NCBI RefSeq assembly: GCF_002443255.2
Contig: NW_019211455.1
Coordinates: forward strand, 44,068,233 to 44,132,232
Length of the DNA stretch: 64,000 bases
Reading direction: 5' to 3'
DNA from: Varroa destructor
Lineage: Eukaryota > Arthropoda > Arachnida > Mesostigmata > Varroidae
The translations under genes and the position numbers were made by a program. This document shows, in pieces, positions 12,990 to 24,607 of this stretch (position 1 is its first letter; every line of letters starts with the position of its first letter). Under the pieces are notes generated by a model. The model saw only the letters and a program-made list of their open reading frames with translations. It made no database searches and had not been told where the DNA came from.

Positions 12990-15900
12990 GTATGCGAAAA
13001 GGTTACGAAACATTCTCGGAACTACTGTTGTCTAATACGATAGTCTGTGGACGGAATGGCTTTAGGCGGCACGCATAGGTGCTTCACTGTGGTGTGCTCC
13101 CTTATATGATAATTACACATATACTAATTAAAGACTAAGATACCATTTCCTAAGTAATTTGATCAGATTTTTTCTGGCAAACGTTCTCAAATGGCATGTG
13201 CTCACGTCTCAGTTAATGTTTTGTGAAGACAAAGCTGAATTACCAACAATTAATATTTCGTTGCAAGAAGTTTCTATTCGTGCGAAAAAGCCATGCATTG
13301 GCGCAATGAGAAGATAATGCACTCTTCCGAGAACATATAACCGTGCTTTTTTATTCTACTTATATTATATAAATTGTTAGTTTTATATCATCAAATCAAT
13401 ACATTGTAACCCTTAAAGGTGGATTTGTCTAAGAGAAAATAGCTGTTACATATAAAGCCATATATTCTAAAGAATGTGTAAGAATATAGCCTCATTTAGG
13501 CTGTAATATCGCTCATGGCCATTCATCACAGAAATAGCCAAAACTATATCACCATATAGATAGGACAAATAACTCCTTCTAATAAACACGTTATACAATG
13601 AATTTTTTTACAATAAGAAGTGTCTAGGCAAATACTAGGTGCTTTAAACTTCAAAAATTATTTGATATACCTTGCAAGTCAGTGATCCATGAAGTTCATA
13701 ACCTGCCCCGAAGCGTATTCACAGTTTCTCTGTGGAAGGCTCGTTCATAAAGAAGCTTAAAAGACAAGCTCCATTTTTTGTCTGCTTGTTTTTTGTTTCA
13801 CGGATTCTGTTTGCTGTATTCAAAAGTTACTCTTGGTACCCCAAGACCTCAATTATTTGAGCCTTGAACAATTTTGTCCCCCTCTAAACGCGTCGCGGAT
13901 CCTCAATTAAACTAGAAGAATAAGCTAGTCTGCCATTTATTGACAAGCAATGTAATACATGCCATTTGAAAGGCGGATATAAGGCAGATGAAATGCAAAG
14001 AACGAGGCGCTATCAGAGGTAAAAATAGAAAGTACGACTTGAGGTTGGGACATCTACTCCACGCTACTTTCCTATTCTTCCTTCCTTTCTTTTTCACTTG
14101 ACAATGCTTTTTTCCGATGCACCGTTGAGCATGTCTGCCTATGCTAGGGGGCGACAAATTGATCAATTGAAACTTGAACCCCACAAAAGCGCCCCTGCGT
14201 GTCTCAGTAAGAACCAGGGGCGGTGACCTCGCATCGGATATCGGACGCCCAGTCGTTGTGTCTGCGATTGTGACTCGTTGGCTCTGTCTTTAGTCGTACC
14301 TCTTTTTTCGTTCCGTACCGTCGCACGAATCACTCACGAATCGTTCGAGAAAATCGAGCTGAGCAGAGCAACTCGGACAGCTCGGTAACATACAAAACCG
14401 AATAGAACAGAATGTGGACAAGACCACTTCGTGTGAATGAAGAAGGGGCAAACGAAAGCGTGGAAAGATAGAACACGGGCAAGCATTGGAGAAAACGGGG
14501 ACATCTAGTATGTGGGAAGATTTTTTTCATTTAACGAGAAGAAAGAAGTACAGGAATAGACAAACACAACTTAAAGAGAGTTCAGAAGAACAACCGAAGG
14601 AATCCAGGCCAAGCAGTAGAACTTGTGTTGACAGAGAATCGAGGAGGAGCATTAGCTATATCCACACAGTTTGACTGGCAGAATATGTAGAGAATTAGTA
14701 CTACCAAAACCTGTAGCACCGAGATGAAAATCGAGATATTTGTACTGCATGGTTTTGTCCTCTACATATCTATGAATGTGCATGTTTCTCTACCCTCTAC
14801 TGTACCCTTCTCATCTCATAGGTAAAATCCCAACCTTCAAGTCCTGCCCCACCGAACTGGTCGTTTACCTCTTCGGATGCAATAGGGAATCCCTAGAGCA
14901 TGAGTAGGGATTACCAGATGCGCAGGCAGGGGCATTGCCGAAGCAAAGAGACAGATACGGCTTTGAACGAGTAAGCGCTTGTTAAAGAAAGCAGAAGAAC
15001 TGGGGAACTCGAACACGGCGAACAAGCGTGCTAGAGAACCCCAGCAACTTGAAAGAGGGACGAGAGAACGGCTGTACGTCGTTTTATTAAACATACCTAA
15101 GCCTGCTTGTCTTTCCGCCTCCTGTAACGGTAAGATGGAACACACTGCCACACTCGGCGAGTACGTCAAGGAACACGAAAGACATACAGCGGTGTAGATC
15201 GAGGGGTATAGATAGGGCGCGGAGAAGCTATGAGTTAGTGGGAGATAGGAGCAAAGTCGAGGAAACTAGGGGACCGGAATATGGGATTCGGGACGAGGGA
15301 TTCAACCGTACAAAATAGTACGCGATAAAAGCGTCGGCACTTTGCGCAACGGCGACAGACAGTTGGACCAAAGACAGACAGGAGGCCTGGATTATGCTGC
15401 CCTCCCGTCGCTGTTTCTTCCTCACTCTCGCGTTTTCGTTTCGAGAAGCCTTCAGGACGATGGAGGAGTGGATGTGTCCATTGCACGTGCACAATTCATT
15501 GAGACAGAATAGTACGGACAAGGAATATTGGTAAAACTTGACGTATGTGCCTGTGACACATGCTAACTTAGAGTGGGAGTATAGAAAAAAAGATCAGAAC
15601 TGATCCATAATGAAAATCAGTGGATAGTCTCTGGTCGAGTGCTGTACTTAGTGCCATCCGATTCTCCAATAGAACATGTGACTGTATTAGAGTTATAAGG
15701 TGGAGAAATGATGGAGCCGAAAAAATCTGCACAGCGGAAGTTATGGGCAACAAATTAAATGAATTAGCATTAGATTGGAAGGTGTGCAATAGTTCAAAGC
15801 ATTGGAAATATTGATGTGCTAAGATCCAAATTTTCTTAAGTAATTCATTCAGCTATTTGTATTCGTAAACAAATATATGTAAACTAACATTTTCAATCTA

Positions 15901-17183
15901 GAGTTGAAAGATGTAACGGAAGTTAATTTTTTAGCTTCCAATAGTAATTAGCTCAGGTTCAAAAGGGCAGCGGTATGTTGGACCAACTAACGCATTCAAC
16001 ACATGGTTGGTAGTTAGGTTGGTTTTGGTTTGCTCGTCTATTAAGTTGTAATGAAAGTTAGAGAAGAGAAAAAATAAAGCACCGCACTAGCATCACCGCT
16101 TGGTCCAACGCGTCCCTGTACGCATGCTCTATTCGCGCATCGGCGTTCCAGCATCCTATTATTTAAGGCCTAGAGGCATGACCGACAGAGTTTTTTTTTG
16201 TTGGGGCCAATTTTTCCAAGGAACTAGCGAGATTTACGTACCTAAACTATACAGACCACTTATTCGTTAACTTCGACAGTATATGTGGACTCCCATGGAC
16301 GTTGTCTAGAAACGAAATAGCTTCGCAACTTACGATGTCTCGAAATCAAAATTACTTCATTGGTGAGGCAGATATTTACCTGAATCAGAATTGGTCTGTA
16401 ATGATTACCAGGGGGAAGATGTCCGTAACCATAGTTATTAGAAAGGCTTTCATTTTCAAAAAGTTTCTGTCGCTAGAAAATGATATGGTTGTTTACGGAA
16501 ATGAAACTTCCGTTTCATATACACCACAAGGAACAGCTGTTTCTTGTTGGTAGCAGGGAAAACTATAAAGAAATCATTATCAAACCTGGTAATAGTTCGA
16601 TTTACATAAATAATCATTTCAGCAGTTTCTAGTCTCAAGTAGTTCTAGTTATTAACTAGGAGAAGCATATACTGGTGAAGAAATGGTTGCTTTGCGGCCT
16701 ATGGACCTAGCAGATTAAGTTTAAAGATCAAAAGGCCAGATAAAAACTGTGTGGGAATGGGTCGCCGATTGCCGAGGATTACCTAAATATGACTAAGGCA
16801 GATTCAAGCAATTGGGTTAACTTGATCCCCTTGTGCAGTCGCGATCACGCCCGTAGAAGTGGGTTCTTTTTGACAGTCACGCGTATGACGTACGTTCCAA
16901 AGAAATATATGCTTTCGAAAAATATGTTGACAAAGCGAGCCTGAAGGTATCTTAGTATTATTGCACTAGGACTTAGTTTTGTATTAAAGTTCCATTATTG
17001 TTTCTTTACAGTCAACATTTGTCGGAGCAGTTTTTCTGTCATATTTTTTGTTCTTCTATGATACATTGCAGTCTGGCGAATGGCGTTTTAAATGGCAAAT
17101 TTAACATGAGGAACTAAAGTCTAATGGCAGTACTGGTTTTAGAACTCGAAACATTCATCTTTGAACGAAGTACTAGTTACTAC

Positions 17184-17265
17184 CTAAAAATTAAACATCA
17201 TTCCCTGTTTATAGACTAGACAAACTAAAAATTAAACATCATTCCCTGTTTATAGACTAGACAAA
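17184..17265. repeat. perfect 41-bp tandem duplication
   Basis: A 41-base unit starting CTAAAAATTAAACATC and ending GACTAGACAAA occurs twice head to tail with no mismatch; the next base (17266) also matches. The lack of any difference between copies indicates a recent duplication, or an assembly duplication. No frame runs through it. Confidence 0.97.
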
Positions 17266-19315
17266 CAAAGTAGTTTTGATCAGCAATCTTTATGACTACC
17301 AACAGTTAAGAGCATCTGGACACGGACACTGGATTTACTGTGTCCTTTTTACTAGAGGTATAGTGCCTTAGCTTGCCATGTACTGAGTGTATCTGCACAA
17401 CACATTTTCCTTAATGGGCGCAACGTTTCCAAATCCAGCTTCATCCTCTATAAGCGGTATGATTGAACTCCAACGTAGTATTTATTCGTAAACCTTATTC
17501 TAAAAAGCAACATATCTAATCACTTTGATGCCATTCGACTAGTCAATTTGAGCAGTGGCTTTTCAAATCGGCCCACCGAAAGGGCAACTAGGAATAGTAA
17601 AAATCATCCTTTCGCTCGTCGGATGTCCAAGCGTACACAAGAGCAAGGTAACTTATACCATATTACCGCTTTCTTAATAAAAGATCATCTTCCGTATTTA
17701 TTCGTGTTATAATTACTCTGTCAAGTGTTATAAAATTTATTTGATCGATTTCGGTCAGCTGAACACAGACCAATAACGGCCAGGTAGCACACGACAGCCA
17801 AAGTTCACAATGACCCTGTCGAGCCATCAGAGCACTTTTAAAAGCACTAATCTACGGACGTATAATAACCCTTGCATAATCAAGCAATCTAATACTGAAA
17901 ACCTTTCCCTCTCTCTGTGTCCCTTAAATTACAGATGTCATCTGGTAAACGCTAAGCTAAAACTTGCTTCTAGCGCTCCATAGCAATCCTCATCAAATAC
18001 AAGCAGTTCCCTATCCCTTGGCTCTAATACCTGCTCTTCATTACAACGCACGTAAACCAAAGCTAAATGTATATATCGAAGGCTATATTCTGTCCCACCA
18101 TGTTCGTCCAAAGGACAACGGTGAGCCATTCACGAGCGCGGACAACTCGACAAGCTTCCCGATTGTAATGCAGCCCTATGGGAGACGGGGAAGGGGTATC
18201 ATTAAAGGGTAGAAAGGTAGAGAAGCGCGGGGAGTGAACGAGGACTAGTACTTTCAGCACATTGTTCTGGTGGCGTCATTTTTGCCCGCGGCCATTACGG
18301 CTGCTCTGTCAGCCAAACCAATCACTATAGAAACACGGTGCTGTTAGACAAGATCTCCGTTGCTCGCCCTTTTCTATATCTATACGCTGTTTTCTTTCGC
18401 CTGCCTGACTAGCGCATCGACAAGCCGTACGCTGAATCGCTAATCTACAACTCGCAGAAGCTGGTCAGGCGACCTCCATAAATTTTCACCCTTTTGAGCA
18501 GAGGCTCCAGCCACAATCTCCTGTCGAAACAAACCCTTATGCCTTTTCATAGCTAAGGACATCCCGTTGTTTTTCTTCCACGCTATCAATGCGCTCGATT
18601 CCTGCTCTGCAACAGGCTAACAGAACCAGCAAGGGTACAGTGGATCGAACTCACAGGCAGAGTTGACACCGAGATCTCCTGACGTGCGTCTGCAGGCGCA
18701 TTAAACTTTTGAATATCCGCTTTCGTTATTACGCCGAACTCCATTACTTTAGCAAGACAGCCCTTTTCCACTTATTTCCTACCTCCGAAAATCAATACTA
18801 CGGGCTGCTACCGCTGGCAAGCAGGACACGTTCCTTGCATCGACCATGAGTCCTAGCATAACCTTATGCGTACACAGTATTCGATATACCGCAATACCGT
18901 GACCTGTATGAGCAGTCGATAACGCGACGCTTCGGCTACTGCTACTGCAGGAGTGCAGGTACGCGGGCAAGTTTGAAAAGAAGTGCTCTGCTTGGAATAT
19001 ACAGCGTGTGGTATAAAGTTAGGAACTGCTGATAAAGGTGGGCAGCGTACAATGCGTATCCCGTCGTCGCAAAAGTATCGTCATTGTCGTTGCCGTCATT
19101 TTGATGGTATCGGCAGTGCAGAATGTTTGTCCACAGGATGGCTGGTAGGGGGCGATTTTTGTTGAGCGCGTGCAACTTCTCGCTTTGAAACTTTAGGGAC
19201 TTCAAGCGTGGCTGAAACACTGAAAGCTTGAGACGGTTGGCACTTCCAAGTGCTGTGCTTTTTGGGTGACTGGCTGGGTGAGTATCGTCAACAACTGGCA
19301 ATCCACGACCCAGCG

Positions 19316-19326
19316 TGGCGTAGTGG
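19316..19326 (+). promoter_or_regulatory. pol III box A-like string
   Basis: TGGCGTAGTGG fits the internal box A consensus of tRNAs (TRGYNNAGTGG) and sits in CGTGGCGTAGTGGTGA, close to a tRNA-Val-type D arm. No box B follows within about 60 bases, so it could be a SINE head relic or chance. Confidence 0.2.
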
Positions 19327-19403
19327 TGAATAGTAAAGCGACAGGCATAGCACATGGCTCAGTCCAGCAACAACAATGTTGGCTTTGTTACGGTAATGTT
19401 AAC

Positions 19404-19427
19404 GTTGTTGTTGTTGTTGTTGTTGTT
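19404..19427. repeat. (GTT)8 microsatellite
   Basis: Eight perfect GTT triplets. The frame that crosses them would give a Val run, which argues against it being a real protein. Confidence 0.9.
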
Positions 19428-20586
19428 ATTTTTGCTATTACTTCTGTCAAGGCCGACTCGGTCATTCGGGATTGGATGATACCGAGATGTCGTCTGCTGT
19501 AGCTTCGGCTGCTGTCAACGCGTGGCGCTTACGTAAACGAGACGATAGTGGGTGCACGAGCCATATTAAATCATATCATTCTTCCAAGTAGCATACCAGC
19601 AGCAAGGCGTTAGCAAGAACGTTCAGATGTGACAAGTCAAGCTGAGCGTAGAACTAAGGCCCTATCGGTTGGCTCGTGTGCATCAACAGTCGGGCCTCAT
19701 TCTCGCTGGCGATATCGGTTCGCAATCGCTGTTTGTAGCGGATTGCCAAAACGTCATAGGAAGCGGGACAGAGAGTTGGGAAAGGGTCTAAAACGATGCG
19801 AAGATTGCCTAGAATAGCAGAGAAACCAGCTTAGATGATAAAGCAAGTAGCATACTGAGAGTAGTCGCGTGTCTTCTCAGAACTCGCCTGTTCGTCTGTA
19901 TTACCACGTAAAACTTAGTCGCCCGACTCGGAGTCCTTGTCTCGTTTCCCGCTACCCCAAACAGCGCCGAAAAACGCTAGAGACAACAGAGATGAACGGT
20001 CGTGAAATGTGAAAGGTTACTGGGATAATCGAAGATCTGAGGGCGTTTAAAAGCATTTGGGGGTGGCTCTGGATGTCTGAACAAACGAAACATCCAACGT
20101 AGGCACGCACGGTCGTGTGAGACGGCCCGGGAAAAATCTAATTGTGTCCAACTATACAATAAAAATATGTCTCTAAAATTGCCCACGCAGCAATGAGCAC
20201 TGAAAGTGGGCGACGAAAATGTCATAATTTTTCCCTGTGGGGAAGAGGAGAAGATGTGGCAGTCGTTGCTTTGCTGACCATTGCCATCTCGTCCTCGTGG
20301 AGTCCCTATGTAGCATCTACCCATGCGATGACATACTATCTTCATTCTAATAATTCATATTTTAATACTTTAACCCATATTTTTGCTTGAAAGATTGAAA
20401 ATGAGAAGATCTGCGAAATTCAAAGGGAATCTCCCTTTTTTTCGGTCTAACATAGTAACAGTAATGTTGGACTGGCATTAGGGAAAAATATACTCGAAGG
20501 AAAACTTGTGCAAGCATTTGACAATATTTAGACTGAGGAAAAATTCAGAACATGGTGGTAGAGGCAACACTTCTTTCGTATTCTCG

Positions 20587-20624
20587 CTCTCTCTCTTTAT
20601 ATATATATATATATACATATATAT
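20587..20624. repeat. compound (CT)n(TA)n microsatellite
   Basis: CT units at 20587-20596, then TA units at 20598-20615, one interruption, and a second TA tract to 20624. Confidence 0.9.
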
Positions 20625-23180
20625 GTGCGTATTCGGTCAACGTGGCAGCAGACCCTTTCGCTACAAAATATCTTTCCGTATGCGAGAGATGCGTCTTGAC
20701 GAAGCGTGGGAGGAATCAATTCATAACTGAAGAAAAGAAAAACGACGTAAGCTATAATACGGAGATCGACGAGGAGTACGGAAGCAAATAACTGCGTGTG
20801 AAAATTAGATATTCCAGTGCAAGGGATAACAACAGTTGGCGAAAAAAATGTAAAAGAAAACGCTGTTAACCGTTAGGTGACCAAAGGTAGCGACCACGTC
20901 TTTAACAACAAAAATAGATCACTTTTGAACAAAGACTGGCCAGATTGAGCGTTTAAAGAAATGACGGTAATTTGCGCAACGCACAAACTCAATAAGTATT
21001 TATCAAAAAAAAAAAAGAGAGAAAAAAAGCTTAAAGTCAATACATAAATGGGTAGAGCAGTAAACGTTAGTTAAAGGAACGCTAAACAAGATATGCAGTA
21101 AACCCATTTACATTTCGAGCTGATTAGTATGACCCCACCGAGATCAACTTATGCGTTGAGACAATCATGTAAAGAACATTTTCACGAATAACAGCGAAAT
21201 GACTTTAGAAAAACAGGGCACGTTACATACAAAACATTTGCGTTTGTTCGATGCCGGTTTCTTGTCGCCGAAGAAAATCACGCCCGAAGCTTACGCTGTG
21301 CGATGCACTTATAAGCGTCGTCAGAAACGACTTGACAAAGTCGTCTTGAAGGATAGATAGAAGCGGAATTGCAAAAAAAGGCGAAATTACCTATTTAGGG
21401 GTGTCGCTCGCCAAACGAATCTCAGACCTCTCTTTCTGTGGTAACGTCCAAACGTAGTCACCCTCGGCGCGTGACGCCTTCCAAATTACTTGTCCTGCTA
21501 GCGATCGCTGCAGCTACCACTGACCCCTGCTAAAAATACACCCCGCGACGACAACGCACGCGTCCGTGCAGTTAGCGCTGTGAAAAACACAGCGGCCTCC
21601 TAAAGACGGCGCTGTTTCCAAGCATGGGAAAGTTTCAAATTCGAAGAGAGCGGAAGAAACGGTGCAGGCCCGTCAATTTCGGAAAGCTATATCGAACCCC
21701 TACGACACACCAAAGCCTCGACAAAGTCTATACGCTATATTTCGTTTACTCACGAGATAGCCTTGCTGCTACTGCTGCGGCGGCTGTCATTGTCGATGCT
21801 GTCGTCGTTGCGACCGATACGCTTCACCTTCGATGGCACGATGAAGAAACAGCATCGTTATTTTATGGTCTGACGTACAGACTTGTGTGGTTTTATATAT
21901 CGGCATAAACCCCTCGTAATAATCTGTAACAGAAAAGTTAGTCTGAAGTATGGCTTTTCTCTCATCGGCGCAATGAGCCGAACGATGTACGTCATGTAAA
22001 TTCGCTTTGCACTATTGATATGAATCAAAACGCATACAAATTATTTCTTTATTTATTTATTTACTAAAAAACGGTGAACCGGCCTAATGACGCCGGTCTG
22101 GTCTCTCTTAGGAACAGGCGGTCCGTTGAAGTACAAGCTGTCAATTGTCAATATGTTCAACATGGATACGTTTATCTATTAATGGCAAAGCTTTTTAAAC
22201 TTGGGTCCAGCCGTATTCTACGGAAAGCAGCAACAGTTGATTGCGCTATAATAAGGGTCATTATTAGTGTATTACATTTGCGGATATGGCGATCGCAGCT
22301 GATGGTTGGCACAATCAAGTAGGTCGGATAATTAGTGCTAGTCATATAATTATAATTTGACATAATTATCTAATGACTATGAACATTACTTGTGAGTGTT
22401 TTGGCGAAGCGATTGACGTAGAAAAGTCATTATATTAAAGCTATAGCTAAAAGCTACGAAGGCCTTGGTGATTGCCAATAAACTGAGAAAATCTCGCTAA
22501 TGAACAGAAATGTTTAATCCCTTGTTTTAATTAATATTGTGCGTGTTTAAATTATATCCAATTCAAGTGATATCTGGGTCTCATTTTGCACTAGTTTTCC
22601 TATGCGAAATATGTGTTAGGTCAGGACGTCACAATATGAATGTCTGCTTGTCGAGTGGAGTATCGTACTCTGTAGCTCCCAGTATGTAAGCCTATAAACC
22701 CAGACACACTCATATTTTTAATTTCACACTTTATTATTAAATATTCAATATCTCTTAAACCTAATATTTATAGAACTTCCCTAGACACTCACAATGTGGT
22801 TATTTAATTATTGGCCAGGCAGGCGAGCTTAGATCCATATATATTATACTCGAGTTTCCGAAAACGTAACTTCTCTGAGCCCTTCTTTTGGTCCAGTGCG
22901 CATTAATATTTCATTGTCTTCTCCATTATAGCCGAATATGTGGCTGGAAGGGAAAGAAGCTTTACAGGAAATAGCCCTCTGAAGTCTCCGAGGTTTCTTG
23001 CATCTTTTTTAGACACTCACTACAGGCAAACGCTATGAAGTACCCTGAGTCAGCCTTTCTTTTTACATCTCATAGTAGTAGGTAATACGACTCTTGTGTC
23101 TGCTGGGCGCATCTGTATTCTCGCCTCGTCTGACCTCCCTCATCCATCCTTGCCTTTGTAGGGATCCCTGAGGGACTCTC
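20625..23180. other. non-coding stretch, nothing recognised
   Basis: Includes an A-rich run near 21006-21027 and a TTTA repeat. Frames are short and no paired splice sites were found. The part around 21400-21600 is GC-richer but has no long frame. Confidence 0.5.
22048..22063. repeat. (TTTA)4 microsatellite
   Basis: Four perfect TTTA units, directly visible. Confidence 0.85.
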
Positions 23181-23481
23181 TAACTCCGACCCGTCCTAAA
23201 GCACAGCTCCGGGGCGTCCTTTTCGACATCAAGGACAGCCAGCGCGACACCATCCGGGACTCGCACACGCTCTCCATGTTCGGATAAGCTAAGAACAATA
23301 CTCAAAGCCAGCAAGGTTATCCACTTGAAAAAGTAATAAGTCTGTTTTTCTTTTGCCGCCGCACCCAAGTGGTGGCTAAAGTAGAACTGAAAAGCGACAG
23401 TGTGGTGGTGAGTTTTGCAGAAGAAGAACTGTGAGTGCTGGCTGTAAACTAAAGAAGGACGAGAAACCACCGCAATCTCCT

Positions 23482-23835
23482 ATGGACGCGCTTCATCTAG
23501 AGGAGGGTTTACACGCGACATCGCTTCCTCGAAGCCCCCTTCTGGTCCCACTTTATGCCGCACTACCGCAAGAAGCTCAAAAGTACTGTAGCGAAGACCC
23601 ATGGGCTACTAGGCTGAAGGCGGTCACGACCACGACAACAATAATGGCAACAAGAGCAATGTCATGGCAAACCGAAGGAGCTTTCTACTTTGTGTCAGCG
23701 AGAAGTTCCCGTCTCTTTGCCATGAATCCAACTATGAAATTAGCACTAAGAGGGCAGTTTGGCGGCAATTCCTATTTTGCCGAAGGGTCAACGGCGACAG
23801 TCGCAGTGCATGGTTGTGCTTCATCTAGACGATAA
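23482..23835 (+). CDS. candidate terminal exon or small gene, unknown product
   Basis: From the ATG at 23482 the frame runs 117 codons to TAA at 23833-23835. The same frame is open upstream to about 23379, giving about 150 stop-free codons, the longest stop-free run I found. AATAAA follows five bases after the stop, at 23841-23846. Upstream, TTTTGCAG at about 23412-23419 could be a 3' splice site feeding the same frame, in which case this is a last exon. Composition is protein-like (Ala, Ser, Thr, Leu, mixed charged residues, a short Thr run in the middle) but I recognise no domain, signal peptide or membrane segment. The reverse strand of 23180-23470 is also open, so a GC-rich stretch lacking stops by chance is the main alternative. 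The implied 3' UTR is very short. Confidence 0.27.
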   Translation: MDALHLEEGLHATSLPRSPLLVPLYAALPQEAQKYCSEDPWATRLKAVTTTTTIMATRAMSWQTEGAFYFVSARSSRLFAMNPTMKLALRGQFGGNSYFAEGSTATVAVHGCASSRR

Positions 23836-23840
23836 AAGAA

Positions 23841-23846
23841 AATAAA
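23841..23846 (+). promoter_or_regulatory. possible poly(A) signal
   Basis: AATAAA five bases after the stop codon of the preceding frame. If used, cleavage would fall near 23860. Confidence 0.25.
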
Positions 23847-24378
23847 ATCTATTTCATCACCTGGTGAGCCAGTTTCTCGCGACGGGGTGGCGCCGACGCA
23901 TCTCACTGACACCGCCCCGATCCGAATAATGTTCGAAAGGAGGTAGGTAGACCTTTGTGGCAGCTTGACGCTGCTTTTAGCTACTGACAAACCAGCGACT
24001 GTATCACAGGGTTCTGCGTTTGCAAACAAACGATTCGCAAATAGAGAAGTGCTGCCTGGCGTAAAGTCACTTACACGAGATCTGTCAGGAGCACTGCAAT
24101 GAACGACTGCACGGGGCTCGCTCTTGACAACAAGCGTCCTCCAGACTAAACCACATCGGAGTCGTAATAGGCAGTTCGGGGGTTCATTGGCGCTCCAGTG
24201 AAGGCCCAGACAAACCCACGTTTGTTTACTCTAAGGCTTTTCTATTTCTTCAAGCCGTGAGTCAGCAGTAGGAAATACACTACGCTGAGGTCTTTAGCCC
24301 TTGCTCGTATATTGAATTTCATCCGGCTGTCACTTCATTCATGGTAGTCGAGGGAATTAGAAAAACACGCACCCGGAT

Positions 24379-24384
24379 TATAAA
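24379..24384 (+). promoter_or_regulatory. TATA-like box
   Basis: TATAAA in GGATTATAAACT, 88 bases before the ATG at 24467. Transcription would start near 24410, leaving a leader of about 57 bases. TATA strings are common in this AT-rich DNA, so this is only supportive of the downstream frame. Confidence 0.2.
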
Positions 24385-24466
24385 CTAAATGGAAAATATT
24401 TCACTTTTACATCTGGCTGCATTAATATATCAAGCACTGACTGTGCGCTTCAACGGCTCTATAAAG

Positions 24467-24607
24467 ATGAACTCTGACAGGTTACGCACAAACTATGTAA
24501 AGTTTTTTGTACTAATAGCGTTTACTATTACAGTAGAATACCTCAGTGCTGAAAGTGTATCACAAAACAAAGAACACGACGAGCATAAATACGTATTTCC
24601 TACATGA
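24467..24607 (+). CDS. small secreted-peptide-like frame (46 codons)
   Basis: The ATG at 24467 has A at -3 (AAAGATG), a fair initiation context. The predicted N-terminus is a short polar segment with Arg and Lys (residues 1-12), then a hydrophobic core of about 14-16 residues (FFVLIAFTITVEYL), then SA-ES, which fits signal-peptidase rules. The remainder, about 18 residues, is charged and rich in His, Glu and Lys, ending at TGA. It could be a complete tiny secreted peptide or the first coding exon of a longer secreted protein; AAATAC|GTATTT before the stop is only a weak donor. There is no nearby poly(A) signal. No family is recognised and chance is possible. Confidence 0.2.
   Translation: MNSDRLRTNYVKFFVLIAFTITVEYLSAESVSQNKEHDEHKYVFPT

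Larger units (their letters stand above)
10764..17183. other. non-coding stretch, nothing firm
   Basis: Apart from small tandem repeats I see no gene. A plus-strand frame open from 11594 runs without a stop to AGG|GTAAGT, with the donor at 11784-11789; it has no ATG and no clear acceptor. A frame at 12129-12398 contains ADDN but lacks the surrounding residues of a reverse transcriptase. A purine-rich stretch at about 14430-14620 and its neighbours yield frames that look compositional. Confidence 0.5.
17267..20586. other. non-coding stretch, no gene recognised
   Basis: Contains a GTT microsatellite and a box A-like string (see separate entries). The sequence from about 18240 to 19000 is somewhat GC-richer, but its frames on both strands are short and lack paired splice sites. 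Confidence 0.5.
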
